Shown here in pieces: positions 8,456-15,996 of a DNA stretch of 53,876 nucleotides. A program made the translations under genes and the position numbers. How positions within the stretch are numbered: position 1 is the stretch's first letter; each line of letters opens with the position of its first letter. This stretch comes from Bacteroidaceae bacterium (GTDB taxonomy: Bacteria > Bacteroidota > Bacteroidia > Bacteroidales > Bacteroidaceae): assembly GCA_024401215.1 (NCBI GenBank), contig JAKSLL010000020.1:1-53876 (forward strand), given 5' to 3'. A model generated the notes under the pieces. The model was not told where the DNA came from, made no database searches, and saw nothing but the letters and a program-made list of their open reading frames with translations.

Positions 8456-8662
8456 ATGAAACGAACATACATAAATCCTACATCTTCAAAAGTTGTTTTT
8501 GTCAATCACAATCTTTTGCAGCAAAGTTCAACACAAGGAAATACTTTGGAATTACAAATAGACAGATCGTCTTTGGATGACGAATGGGGATGTGCAAAAG
8601 CATTCACTCTTGACAAAGCTTTAGATGAGGAAGAACAGATAGGTGACGATTACTTGTGGTAA
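8456..8662 (+). CDS. Small acidic protein, MKRTYINP type
   Basis: The 68-residue protein starts MKRTYINPTSSKVVFVN and is followed by a short polar stretch and an acidic tail ending GDDYLW. Short proteins with an MK(R/K)xYIxPxxxVV start are frequent after secreted-protein genes in Prevotella and Bacteroides. Their function is unknown to me. It begins 14 bp after the stop of the secreted Ig-like gene and is followed directly by a strong terminator, so it is the last gene of that transcript. Confidence 0.65.
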   Translation: MKRTYINPTSSKVVFVNHNLLQQSSTQGNTLELQIDRSSLDDEWGCAKAFTLDKALDEEEQIGDDYLW

Positions 8663-8687
8663 TTGCCATAAACAATAACGTAGCGTG

Positions 8688-8723
8688 AAAAACTGTCGCA
8701 AAGAAGTCTTGCGACAGTTTTTT
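8688..8723 (+). terminator. Rho-independent terminator
   Basis: A twelve-base perfect stem (aaaactgtcgca / tgcgacagtttt) with a nine-base loop is followed by a T-rich run. It closes the unit of the secreted Ig-like protein and its small companion. Confidence 0.9.
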
Positions 8724-9436
8724 GTTTTTTCAAAAATGTTTGTGTAGATTATTTCAAAAGAAAATATATATTGTTATGGCTTCTGTAATGTTTTTCGTGT
8801 GTAAAAAAATTGTTAATATACAAGTTATCTTTTCATAATCTGAGCTATTTTTGGCAGAGATAAATGTTTGTTATAGGATAAAATTGATAATTCCAATAAA
8901 AAAAGTTGTTGTTGAAATCAATACATGTGTAGTCTAAAATTATATAAACAAGAATAAATGCTCATGAAATAGGAGTAATAATGCCTTTTTGACGGCTTAT
9001 TTTGTAACATTTACCCCCTTTTGGTGTAACATGTAGTAAAAATGTAGTAAAAATCGAAAAAACAAAAAAAATTGTAACGTGGTTGAAAATGGTTTTCATG
9101 AATTGTGCTTAACTTTGCATCGTCGAAAGACAAAAAGACATAGTTAAGTCGTAGTTAATAATGGTATAGCATTAGTTAGTTATTTAGTTAATTAGATTGT
9201 TAGTTATTTATAGTTAGTAAAAGTTAGTTAAATTATTCCTTGTGGTTGGAAAGATAATTTGCAGGTGCAAATAAGTCTTGAAACCTATGAACCATTAAAA
9301 GTACAGTTGGAGTTAAGCTCCTTTGTAAAAAGAGAGATTTTGGTGTGAACCAGAGTCTTTCTTTTTTTTGTGGCTGTCTCCATTCTTTTACCATTGTAGT
9401 CGTTACTTGATAAAAGATCAATTTCCCCCAAAACAT
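8724..9436. other. AT-rich gene-free region with TTAGTTA leader
   Basis: No convincing gene is present in about 710 bp. A -7-like box TAACTTTG is at 9110-9117 on the plus strand without a clear -33 element. It is followed at about 9140-9236 by many AGTTAGTTA-type repeats. Their complement (AACTAACTAA) also occurs upstream of susC near 16255-16340. Two copies of atgtagtaaaa lie near 9031-9052. No reading frame follows the plus-strand box before the oppositely oriented epimerase gene. Confidence 0.4.
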
Positions 9437-9481
9437 AGGGTGCTCTATAAATGAGTTTCAAACTGATTTATAGAGCACCCT
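9437..9481. terminator. Long hairpin, GGGTGnTCTATAAAT family, copy 2
   Basis: Arms agggtgctctataaat (9437-9452) and atttatagagcaccct (9466-9481) pair perfectly. The stem continues inwards (gagttt / aaactg) with one mismatch, making a nearly loop-free hairpin of about 22 bp. It lies 20 bp downstream of the epimerase stop on the minus strand and probably terminates it. The outer arm is shared with 6268-6341. Confidence 0.7.
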
Positions 9482-9500
9482 GCATATTTATTATATTAGC

Positions 9501-10619
9501 CTATTTTGCTGAGAACTTGTAGATGCAGGTGTGTGTGTATTGCTCTCCTGGTGCGAGGGTTGTTGATGGGAATTCTGGATGATTAGGTGAGTCTGGATAC
9601 ATTTGCGATTCGAGTGCTATGGCTTTTCTCGCTCCTGTATATACCTGAAGACCTGGGTGGTCGTTCCACACTTCCATTGTTATTCCTGATTGAGGAGAGT
9701 ATAATGTTGCAACTTTCTCTACTTTGCCTTTTTTTGTGTGTCGTAGGCAGAAATTGTTGTCGTACATCATAACTTTGCCTTCAGGGATTTCAAATTTCTG
9801 TCCGAACTGGAAACCTTTCATCACCATCTGTCGGTCTCCAATCTTGCATGGTTTGCGGAAGTCGTATGGCGTGCTATCTACAGCGAGGAGCTTTCCTGAA
9901 GGTATGCCTTCGCGGTTTGTCTCTGTGATGCTGTCTGCTTCTATTGTCAGCATGTGTTCCATAATGTCGCCATCGCTGTTGGTGCCGTTTAGGTTGAAGT
10001 AGGCGTGGTTGGAGAGGTTGACAATTGTCTTCTTGTCTGTTGTCGCTGCATAGTAGATTTTCAGTCCGCCATCGCTGATTGAGTAGGTGAGTGTAGTGGT
10101 TAGATTTCCAGGGAATCCATCGAGTCCGTCAGCGAGTGTGCATTTGAGAACAAGCTCATTTTTGTTGTGTGAAACGACATCCCATACGGTGTGGTCAAAA
10201 CCTTTAAGTCCTCCATGCAGTATGTGCTGTCTGCTGTTCTTTGTCACATCGAAGCTCTGTCCGTCAAGTTCAAAATGAGCGTTGGCTATTCTGTTGGCAA
10301 ATCGTCCGAGGGCAGGTCCTACTTGCCCAAGGTTGTAAGTCATATACTTATGTATGTCTGCGTAGCTTGTTACAAGGTTGTTGTAATTGCCATTTTTGTC
10401 GGGAGCGAATAATGTGATAATGAATCCTCCATAGTTGGAAATTTGTGCGCCAACTTTGCCGTCGGTGATTGTGTAGAGAGCCACCTTCTTGTTCTCCATC
10501 AATGTGTCATAGGGAGCGGCATCGATGAAAGGAATATCTCCGCCTTTCATCTCTTTGTTTTGTGCTAATGCTATCGATGACATTGCGATAGCAATAAGTA
10601 AAGAAGTAATTTTTTTCAT
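9501..10619 (-). CDS. galM: Exported aldose 1-epimerase
   Basis: The 372-residue protein is a GalM-type mutarotase that interconverts alpha and beta anomers of aldoses such as glucose or galactose. A signal peptide (first ~19 residues, ending ALAQ) places it in the periplasm, where it can act on sugars released from oligosaccharides. Family motifs are present: NYGGFIITLFAPD, ALGRFANRIA, HILHGG with a catalytic-region histidine, NLSNHAYFNLNG with the second histidine, and the C-terminal LESQMYPDSPNHPEFPST segment that carries the base glutamate. The minus-strand gene has its own promoter at 10661-10691 and probably ends at the hairpin at 9437. Confidence 0.93.
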   Translation of the reverse strand: MKKITSLLIAIAMSSIALAQNKEMKGGDIPFIDAAPYDTLMENKKVALYTITDGKVGAQISNYGGFIITLFAPDKNGNYNNLVTSYADIHKYMTYNLGQVGPALGRFANRIANAHFELDGQSFDVTKNSRQHILHGGLKGFDHTVWDVVSHNKNELVLKCTLADGLDGFPGNLTTTLTYSISDGGLKIYYAATTDKKTIVNLSNHAYFNLNGTNSDGDIMEHMLTIEADSITETNREGIPSGKLLAVDSTPYDFRKPCKIGDRQMVMKGFQFGQKFEIPEGKVMMYDNNFCLRHTKKGKVEKVATLYSPQSGITMEVWNDHPGLQVYTGARKAIALESQMYPDSPNHPEFPSTTLAPGEQYTHTCIYKFSAK

Positions 10620-10660
10620 TTTTTTGATTAGTAAAATTGGTGTTTTGATTATTCACGATA

Positions 10661-10691
10661 CAAATTTAATGATTGTTGTTTTAATGGCAAA
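10661..10691 (-). promoter_or_regulatory. Sigma-AB type promoter of galM
   Basis: Read on the minus strand: TTTG (complement of 10688-10691), exactly 19 bp, then TAAATTTG (complement of 10661-10668). This is a full consensus match about 40 bp before the start codon. Confidence 0.75.
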
Positions 10692-10841
10692 GAAAAGAAG
10701 ATAAAAAGGCATAAGAATTTAGGCCCAATAACTATCCATAAAAGTACATTTAATGTATGTTTTTCGCCCGACAATCAACCTTTTAATGCCAAAAAGATGA
10801 TAAAAGGGTCATATCTACGCATGGATGTCACGATTATTTTG

Positions 10842-10849
10842 TAATTTTG
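10842..10849 (+). promoter_or_regulatory. Candidate -7 box for caspase-like operon
   Basis: TAATTTTG matches the TAnnTTTG consensus, but no TTTG lies 19-21 bp upstream. A start near 10856 would exclude the in-frame ATG at 10825 and supports ATG 10885, which opens directly into a signal peptide. Confidence 0.4.
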
Positions 10850-10884
10850 TACAATTAAGTAAAACATTGTTTGTAAATAAAGAA

Positions 10885-12309
10885 ATGAATCGATTAATAT
10901 TTTTATTTGCTTTTTTAAGCATTTCGCTTATAACGAAAGCGCAGACATTCTATGAAGTCAACTATATAGATGACGGCACAGAATACCTTGGTTTGATGAT
11001 ATACTATAGTGATGAGAAGTGCGTGATGCGACTTATCAATGCCGAGTCAATTGAAGAAAATAGTGTTTATGAATCTGAATATGTGAATTACATCGCAGAG
11101 AAAGAGGATGAACAAGACGTCGGCATGATGGCATATTTGCCTACAGAAAAGAAATTTCCGACCTTTGTATGGTATTGGGAAAAAGATGATGCAAGTGACA
11201 TCAGCGAGAGACCTTACGTCACATATAAGATAAAGAAGACTGATAGCTATTTTGAATCTGAATACTTCAAAGAGATAGGTCTTGAGGATATGGACGAAAA
11301 CTATGTTGCGCAGTTTTACGGCAAGGAAGAGCCTGAGTATCAAATGCTCGTTAGCGGCATCAATATCGTAAAGACTCAGTCCGGCGTACAATCTGCTTTC
11401 TCAACAAGACCAGCCGACATTGAAGTTACGGTGGACGACCCTATTGTGAGCAGTAATGTTGTCTTGAGCGAGGATGATGCAGAAGAGGGAGCCAACATTG
11501 AACCAGGCTCGGGAGGCAACACGCTCAATATGTCTGCGACAGCTGATATGCAAAAGGTTGACTCAAAATTCCATCTTATTGTTGTTGCCAATACAAATGT
11601 CAGCGACATAGGTTTGGCTTGCAAGCGAGATGTTGCAAATCTTTGTGGTGAGTTTGATGGAATATCAAGAGTGCTGGGTATGGAATATGATGTGCAGGTT
11701 ATCTCTGACAGAAATTTCAATAAAGAGAATCTGGTGAATCTCATAAGCGGATTTAGTCCTGCCAGCAATGATGTTGTGCTTTTTGTCTATACTGGTCATG
11801 GCTTCCGCTTTAATAATCAGCAAGATTATTATCCAAATATGGACTTGTGCCCATCTCAATATGACGACCCTAAAGACAACTATGTTGCTGTAAGTGATGT
11901 GTTTAAGCAGATTGTAGCAAAAGGTGCACGCTTGAACATCGTGATGAGCGACTGTTGCAACAGTAAGATAGGCGCAACAATCCCCCTCATCAATTCCAAC
12001 ACTCTTTTTTCACGCTCCAACACCAACTTTGACAAAGAGAAGCTGAAGCAGCTCTTTTTAGAAAGTTCAGGCACAATAATTGCTACTGCGTCAAGCCCGG
12101 GAGAAGCTTCATGGTGTGGCGTGAATGGAGGATTCTTCACATTGAGTTTTCTTGAAAGCCTTCGCAATCAGATCAGCGTGCTGACTACTACAAAGCCGAA
12201 TTGGGAGACTCTCATGAATGATGCTATAGCTGCTGCTGCAAAGAAATCGGCAGAAAATAGCAACTGCAAGACTCAAAATGGCATGAAGATGGTGAGAATC
12301 AAGAATTAA
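10885..12309 (+). CDS. Exported caspase-like cysteine protease 1
   Basis: The 474-residue protein has a signal peptide (about 1-20, ending TKAQ), an acidic N-terminal region of about 200 residues with no recognised fold, a low-complexity Ser/Glu linker, and a C-terminal caspase-fold (peptidase C14-type) domain. The catalytic dyad is visible: His in YTGHGFRF (near residue 304) and Cys in MSDCCNS (near 357). An upstream in-frame ATG at 10825 is rejected because it would mask the signal peptide. Bacterial members of this family are usually Arg/Lys-specific; here specificity cannot be read. It is followed by a second caspase-like gene and a Cys/Asp-rich lipoprotein gene on the same strand. Confidence 0.88.
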   Translation: MNRLIFLFAFLSISLITKAQTFYEVNYIDDGTEYLGLMIYYSDEKCVMRLINAESIEENSVYESEYVNYIAEKEDEQDVGMMAYLPTEKKFPTFVWYWEKDDASDISERPYVTYKIKKTDSYFESEYFKEIGLEDMDENYVAQFYGKEEPEYQMLVSGINIVKTQSGVQSAFSTRPADIEVTVDDPIVSSNVVLSEDDAEEGANIEPGSGGNTLNMSATADMQKVDSKFHLIVVANTNVSDIGLACKRDVANLCGEFDGISRVLGMEYDVQVISDRNFNKENLVNLISGFSPASNDVVLFVYTGHGFRFNNQQDYYPNMDLCPSQYDDPKDNYVAVSDVFKQIVAKGARLNIVMSDCCNSKIGATIPLINSNTLFSRSNTNFDKEKLKQLFLESSGTIIATASSPGEASWCGVNGGFFTLSFLESLRNQISVLTTTKPNWETLMNDAIAAAAKKSAENSNCKTQNGMKMVRIKN

Positions 12310-12447
12310 GTAATGGCGAAAAAATAACTTTCTAAAGTTACTTAAGCAATCATTATTAACAATCGAAATCTTTCGAAGTAATTATTTCACCATCATTAAA
12401 TGTTGTAAACTAAGTATGGAGAATTCCTCAAATTTAATTGAAGGCAA

Positions 12448-13401
12448 ATGAATTTATACATGAGAAAGTGTTTTACAATTATACTTCTGTTATGCGTCAC
12501 GCTGGCATCTTATGCTCAGCAGGAATCATTAGTGCCTTTTGCTGATAATGAGCAGGAGGCTGATCTTCAGTATTGCTATGCTATTGATGAGGCTGACGAG
12601 GAGGTGATGAGTCGTGCAACGCAATATGATAATGAGATATCTAACATATCAGATGCGAGCGACGAGCCAAGCAAATTGTGGGCTATACTCGTGGCAGACA
12701 CCTATGACAGAAGTATAGGCGATGATGATAAGCTTGACAATCAGATGCTTAATCGCGAACTTAAAGCTATAGCCAACTGTTTGGGTATAGAGATAAGTAT
12801 CACAAACATCTTGGCGAACGATGCTTATAACAAGCGAAATCTTGCTAATGCAATAAGTCGCATCAATCCCGGTCCTAACGATATCGTCTTCTTTTGTTTC
12901 AATGGACATGGGTTTAGATGGAACAATCAGAAAGACATGTATCCTAACATCTGCATGGGAAGTGGCAACAATAATTATGTATCTACCACCGACATCTACA
13001 ATGCGATAAAGGAAAAAGGCGCACGCTTGAGCATAGTATTTACTGACTGTTGTAATTCCAATTCAGGAAGTTATCGACCAAGGTACACAGAGAATACGCT
13101 TTACAGCCGTGCTAATGTACGGGCAAGCAAAAAGCGCATCCGCAGTCTTTTCCTTGAGTCTAAAGGTGTGTTGCTTGCTACAGCAGCAAAGCCAGGAGAA
13201 TACTCATGGTCATTCAGTAGTTCGGGAAGTGCATTCACACAGTCTTTCATCGCGCAGCTGCGTAGAGAGGTGAGCAATGATCGCACAGACGACACGAGTT
13301 GGCAGCGTCTGATTGACAACACGATAGAGGCGGCTAGAAAGAAGACGCTTGTATGCAAGAATAGTCAGCATGGAATGAGATATCTTAAAATGTCAAAGTG
13401 A
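12448..13401 (+). CDS. Exported caspase-like cysteine protease 2
   Basis: The 317-residue protein has a signal peptide ending SYAQQ (an ATG four codons later, 12460, is also possible), a short acidic spacer and a caspase-fold domain. The catalytic His lies in FNGHGFRWNN (near residue 154) and the Cys in FTDCCNSNSG (near 201). It resembles the catalytic half of the upstream protease (shared NGHGFR/TGHGFR, KGARL, DCCNS and C-terminal NGMK/HGMR segments) but lacks that protein's N-terminal region. The pair therefore looks like a duplication followed by divergence. The Cys/Asp-rich lipoprotein gene begins 19 bp after its stop, indicating an operon. Confidence 0.88.
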   Translation: MNLYMRKCFTIILLLCVTLASYAQQESLVPFADNEQEADLQYCYAIDEADEEVMSRATQYDNEISNISDASDEPSKLWAILVADTYDRSIGDDDKLDNQMLNRELKAIANCLGIEISITNILANDAYNKRNLANAISRINPGPNDIVFFCFNGHGFRWNNQKDMYPNICMGSGNNNYVSTTDIYNAIKEKGARLSIVFTDCCNSNSGSYRPRYTENTLYSRANVRASKKRIRSLFLESKGVLLATAAKPGEYSWSFSSSGSAFTQSFIAQLRREVSNDRTDDTSWQRLIDNTIEAARKKTLVCKNSQHGMRYLKMSK

Positions 13402-13420
13402 TAAATATAAAACACACAAG

Positions 13421-14014
13421 ATGAAAAAGCTTTTTACTCTTTTTATGGCAAGTATATTTATGCTTGCCTTTACATCATGTGACTTCGATTTCAACGAAGC
13501 AGAGCAGTTCTTATATGATGCGTCTATGGAGAATACATCTGATGCTTTGGATGAGTTTGATGAAGTCTATGAAAATTTTGAAACATACTCTACAGAAGAT
13601 CAAAACAATGTACTTGCCGGAGTTGCGAGTCTTATGGCGCAAGTAAAAAATGGTTCAGACACACAGAAGACACTTGAAGAAGCATTTGTCGAGATGTATT
13701 CTTATCTTGAAGAGAATGGCACTCTCGACAGTGAAGCTAAGTCTATGCGACATATTTATGTGGCATGCTGCAATGGCACCTATGGTAGCTGCGGAGATAA
13801 TGGCAGCTGTGGAGATTGCTATGATGACGATGAATGTGGAGGTTGCGAAGATGATGATGAATGCGATGGTTCTGGCGACTGCACTGGCGGTGGAAACAGA
13901 ACAAGAGTTGACAGGACAAATACCACGCGAACAGATGGCAATGCTGACGATTTCTACGGTGGTGCTACTGACGATGATGATGTGGAAAACAACAATGTCG
14001 CTCCAGGAGAATAA
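13421..14014 (+). CDS. Cys/Asp-rich lipoprotein next to caspases
   Basis: The 197-residue protein starts with a lipoprotein signal peptide (LAFTSC, Cys about 20). A helical acidic segment follows (about 25-105). At about 112-155 there is a dense cluster of nine cysteines interleaved with Gly and runs of Asp/Glu (CGDCYDDDECGGCEDDDEC). The tail is rich in Thr, Arg and Asn (RTRVDRTNTTRTDG) and ends in another acidic run. No family is recognised. The cluster could be disulfide-bonded or bind metal such as calcium or zinc; that is inference. Because it directly follows two caspase-like genes it may be their substrate, inhibitor or cofactor. Frame and stop are clear. Confidence 0.75.
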   Translation: MKKLFTLFMASIFMLAFTSCDFDFNEAEQFLYDASMENTSDALDEFDEVYENFETYSTEDQNNVLAGVASLMAQVKNGSDTQKTLEEAFVEMYSYLEENGTLDSEAKSMRHIYVACCNGTYGSCGDNGSCGDCYDDDECGGCEDDDECDGSGDCTGGGNRTRVDRTNTTRTDGNADDFYGGATDDDDVENNNVAPGE

Positions 14015-14048
14015 GGGAACTTAATAATATGTAAAGCAAAGGATTAAG

Positions 14049-14975
14049 ATGAGTGTAAGCGAAGTTCCTATTTTATCCATCACAGGTTCTGACAGTTCAG
14101 GTGGTGCTGGTATTCAGGCTGACATAAGGGCTATTTCAAGTCTTGGAGGTCTTGCCGTGACTGTTGTAACGACACTCACAATCCAAAACTCACTTGGCAT
14201 TCAAGAGTTTTATGACATTCCTGCTGAAGTGGTGGAAAGGCAGATTGCAGCTGTGGCTGACGATGCTGCTCCTCACATATTTAAAATTGGCTTGATACGC
14301 AATGTTTATATGCTCGATGCTGTAGTGAGATGCATAAAGCGTTACCATCCTCAGTGGGTGCTTTACACTCCTATTGCTGCGTCAAGTCATGGTGATGAAT
14401 TGTTGAACGAAGAGCTCATAGACACTATACAGCTGCGTCTCATTCCGTTGTGCTCAGCCATTGTTGTTCATAGTCAGGATGTCGATCGCTTTGAGTGCCC
14501 AAACACTATCATAGCTGCCGACAGACACGGACATTGCAATGAACTATGTTCTGCCATTGCCGTTTTCCTCACTCAGGGATGCTCTCTCGATGAGGCTGAG
14601 AGAAAGGCTCGTAACATTACGGTTTCCAAGGAGATAGACTCCGAACTCTCAGGTCGCAATTTGGCTTTATACCGCGACTTCCTTGCAATGCAGGAAGAGC
14701 AATGTCTTAACAGCCATGATGTCAACTATTATGCTGAGCAGTTGAACATTAGCACTCGCTATCTCGCACAGATTGTGAGAAAGGTCGCCAACAGTTCGCC
14801 AAAAGTTATAATTGACAACACTCTTCTTTCAAAGGTGAAAAGCGCGTTACACTCCAATAAGACAATTCAAGAAATAGCATACGAATTGGGATTCTCATCG
14901 CAGGCTCACCTTACTAAATTCTTCCGCAAGATGACAGGTGTTCCACCAAGCGAATGGAGAAGACCTGCTCAATGA
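14049..14975 (+). CDS. Degenerate ThiD-like domain fused to AraC DNA-binding domain
   Basis: The 308-residue protein has two parts. Residues 1-200 match the ThiD/HMP-P kinase fold: ITGSDSSGGAGIQADI (11-26), the TTLTIQNSLGI segment and a C-terminal SAIAVFLTQGCSLDEAERKA helix. The active site is degraded: the family DPVM motif reads YTPIA (106-110), the TPN segment reads VHS (139-142), about 60 residues of the core are missing, and the catalytic GTGC motif is replaced by GHCN (161-164). Residues 222-305 are an AraC-type double helix-turn-helix (YYAEQLNISTRYLAQIVRK; IQEIAYELGFSSQAHLTKFFRKMTG). It is probably a transcription factor that senses a pyrimidine, B-vitamin precursor or related ligand without phosphorylating it. 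It is not next to thiamine genes. It starts 34 bp after the lipoprotein stop. Confidence 0.88.
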   Translation: MSVSEVPILSITGSDSSGGAGIQADIRAISSLGGLAVTVVTTLTIQNSLGIQEFYDIPAEVVERQIAAVADDAAPHIFKIGLIRNVYMLDAVVRCIKRYHPQWVLYTPIAASSHGDELLNEELIDTIQLRLIPLCSAIVVHSQDVDRFECPNTIIAADRHGHCNELCSAIAVFLTQGCSLDEAERKARNITVSKEIDSELSGRNLALYRDFLAMQEEQCLNSHDVNYYAEQLNISTRYLAQIVRKVANSSPKVIIDNTLLSKVKSALHSNKTIQEIAYELGFSSQAHLTKFFRKMTGVPPSEWRRPAQ

Positions 14976-15008
14976 CGCAGCAGATTCAAAATGCTTTCTT
15001 ACAATAGC

Positions 15009-15083
15009 AGCAACAGCAGCTACAAAACAAATGAAAATAGAAAGTAATAATACTATTTTTATAGTTTTGTAGTTGCTGTTGCT
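15009..15083. terminator. Bidirectional hairpin between convergent genes
   Basis: Arms of 20 bases (15009-15028 and 15064-15083; agcaacagcag... / ...ctgttgct) pair with one G-T wobble, and the stem continues inwards through AT-rich pairs (gaaaatag / ctattttt). It separates the ThiD-AraC gene from the minus-strand lipoprotein gene and can serve both. Confidence 0.85.
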
Positions 15084-15134
15084 GTTTTATTACGTGAGAA
15101 AAGCTGTTGATATTGATTATGAACTTAGGTGAAA

Positions 15135-15557
15135 TTAAACAGCCTTTTTCGTTGAAAAGGTGATTTTAAGTTCAGAAGCAATATCTGTAGGGTCTTTCTT
15201 GCTGACAACATCACCACTTGGGATAACAAGTCTATATTGTTTTCCCTTTTCGAGTCTTAGGTTCACAATGATGTCATTTCCATTTACGCTGATATTTGCT
15301 GTGTCAATTATTATGTCATTGAGTGTTATTGTAGCACTTTCAGCTACATCAATCGCTGTGCTATAAGTGATTGTTATTGATTTTGTTATGTCGGCATCAA
15401 CTTCTGCTCCATTGGCTATTGATGAACTAACCCAAAGCACAGATGCTTCTGGCTTTGAGTCATCGTCTGTGTCACTCGAACATGCCACCGACATCAAAGC
15501 TGCGATGCATAGAGTGACACATATACATACATAAGAAATAAAACGTGTAGATTTCAT
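15135..15557 (-). CDS. Stand-alone Ig-like (SbsA/Big_5-type) lipoprotein
   Basis: The 140-residue protein has a lipoprotein signal (MSVACSS, lipid Cys about 27) followed by one Ig-like beta domain of about 100 residues. The pattern GAEVDADITKSITITYSTAI ... ITLND ... YRLVIPSGDVVSKKDPTDIA closely parallels the N-terminal domain of the GH5 lipoprotein encoded at 25099 (GAEVNADEVTSITLLYNTTV ... YTLVIPAGAIVSTKDAK). It therefore looks like that module without the enzyme. ATG 15557 is chosen; an ATG three codons earlier is equally possible. Surface exposure next to the SusCD locus is inferred, as is a role as a spacer or glycan-contact protein. Confidence 0.75.
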   Translation of the reverse strand: MKSTRFISYVCICVTLCIAALMSVACSSDTDDDSKPEASVLWVSSSIANGAEVDADITKSITITYSTAIDVAESATITLNDIIIDTANISVNGNDIIVNLRLEKGKQYRLVIPSGDVVSKKDPTDIASELKITFSTKKAV

Positions 15558-15566
15558 TGTAACCAT

Positions 15567-15785
15567 TGTTATTTGTGATTGATTAAGTTTTCCATAAAAG
15601 CATGTAAGCTTCTTTTTAGATTATTTGCAAAGTAACGTTTTTTTTTCCTTACTGCAAAAAGAAAAGTAACGTTTTTTATTGTAGATAGGTTGATTAGTGC
15701 TTTTGGGGCTCTGTAAGAAGTCCTTAAATAGGCTAATGCAAAACCACAAATTGAACTTACAAACTGTAGTGTACTGTTGCTTTGT
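15567..15785. other. Gene-free stretch before the palindrome array
   Basis: This AT-rich interval contains a homopolymer-rich pair of near-identical stretches (aagtaacgttttt at about 15630 and 15664), which form a short direct repeat. No gene is supported here on either strand. Confidence 0.35.
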
Positions 15786-15877
15786 GTTACAAGCGTAACA
15801 CGCGGCATGTTACACTTGTAACACGGGGCGTGTAACATTTGTAACATACAGCATGTTACGCTTGTAACATAGAGCAT
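15786..15877. repeat. Four-unit 23-bp array of GTTAC-N4-GTAAC palindromes
   Basis: Palindromic cores start at 15786, 15809, 15832 and 15855, an exact 23-bp period. Cores read GTTAC-AAGC-GTAAC, GTTAC-ACTT-GTAAC, GTAAC-ATTT-GTAAC (one half degenerate) and GTTAC-GCTT-GTAAC. The separating segments are variable but end in GC(A/G)T. The period is not a multiple of three, so it is not a coding repeat. It lies about 530 bp upstream of susC in the divergent region between the Ig-like lipoprotein and the PUL. Confidence 0.85.
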
Positions 15878-15988
15878 TATGAAAATGTGACAAGAGGATA
15901 GAGTCTGTAAATGGGGTGTTAATCTTGACATACGTTAATAAAACACAATAAAATTTAATAATAATTATCGTACAAAAGAAAATATTTG

Positions 15989-15996
15989 TATTTTTG
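15989..15996 (+). promoter_or_regulatory. Candidate -7 box of the susC operon
   Basis: TATTTTTG matches TAnnTTTG but no proper TTTG is present 19-21 bp upstream. A second box (TATCTTTG, 16091-16098) is an alternative. Either would give a leader of 300-400 nt before susC, which contains TAACTAACTAA-type repeats near 16255-16340. The 15878-16405 interval has no gene. Confidence 0.35.

Noticed and set aside
9233-9436. Minus-strand frame of 67 residues downstream of galM
   Set aside because: No signal, motif or start context; likely chance frame in the gene-free region.
13464-14024. Alternative frames inside the Cys/Asp-rich lipoprotein gene
   Set aside because: They arise from the repetitive GAT/TGT codons; the lipoprotein frame has a signal peptide, lipobox and operon spacing.
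15569-15931. Minus-strand frame of 120 residues
   Set aside because: It spans the 23-bp palindrome array and AT-rich DNA, its composition is unlike a protein, and the array period is not a multiple of three.
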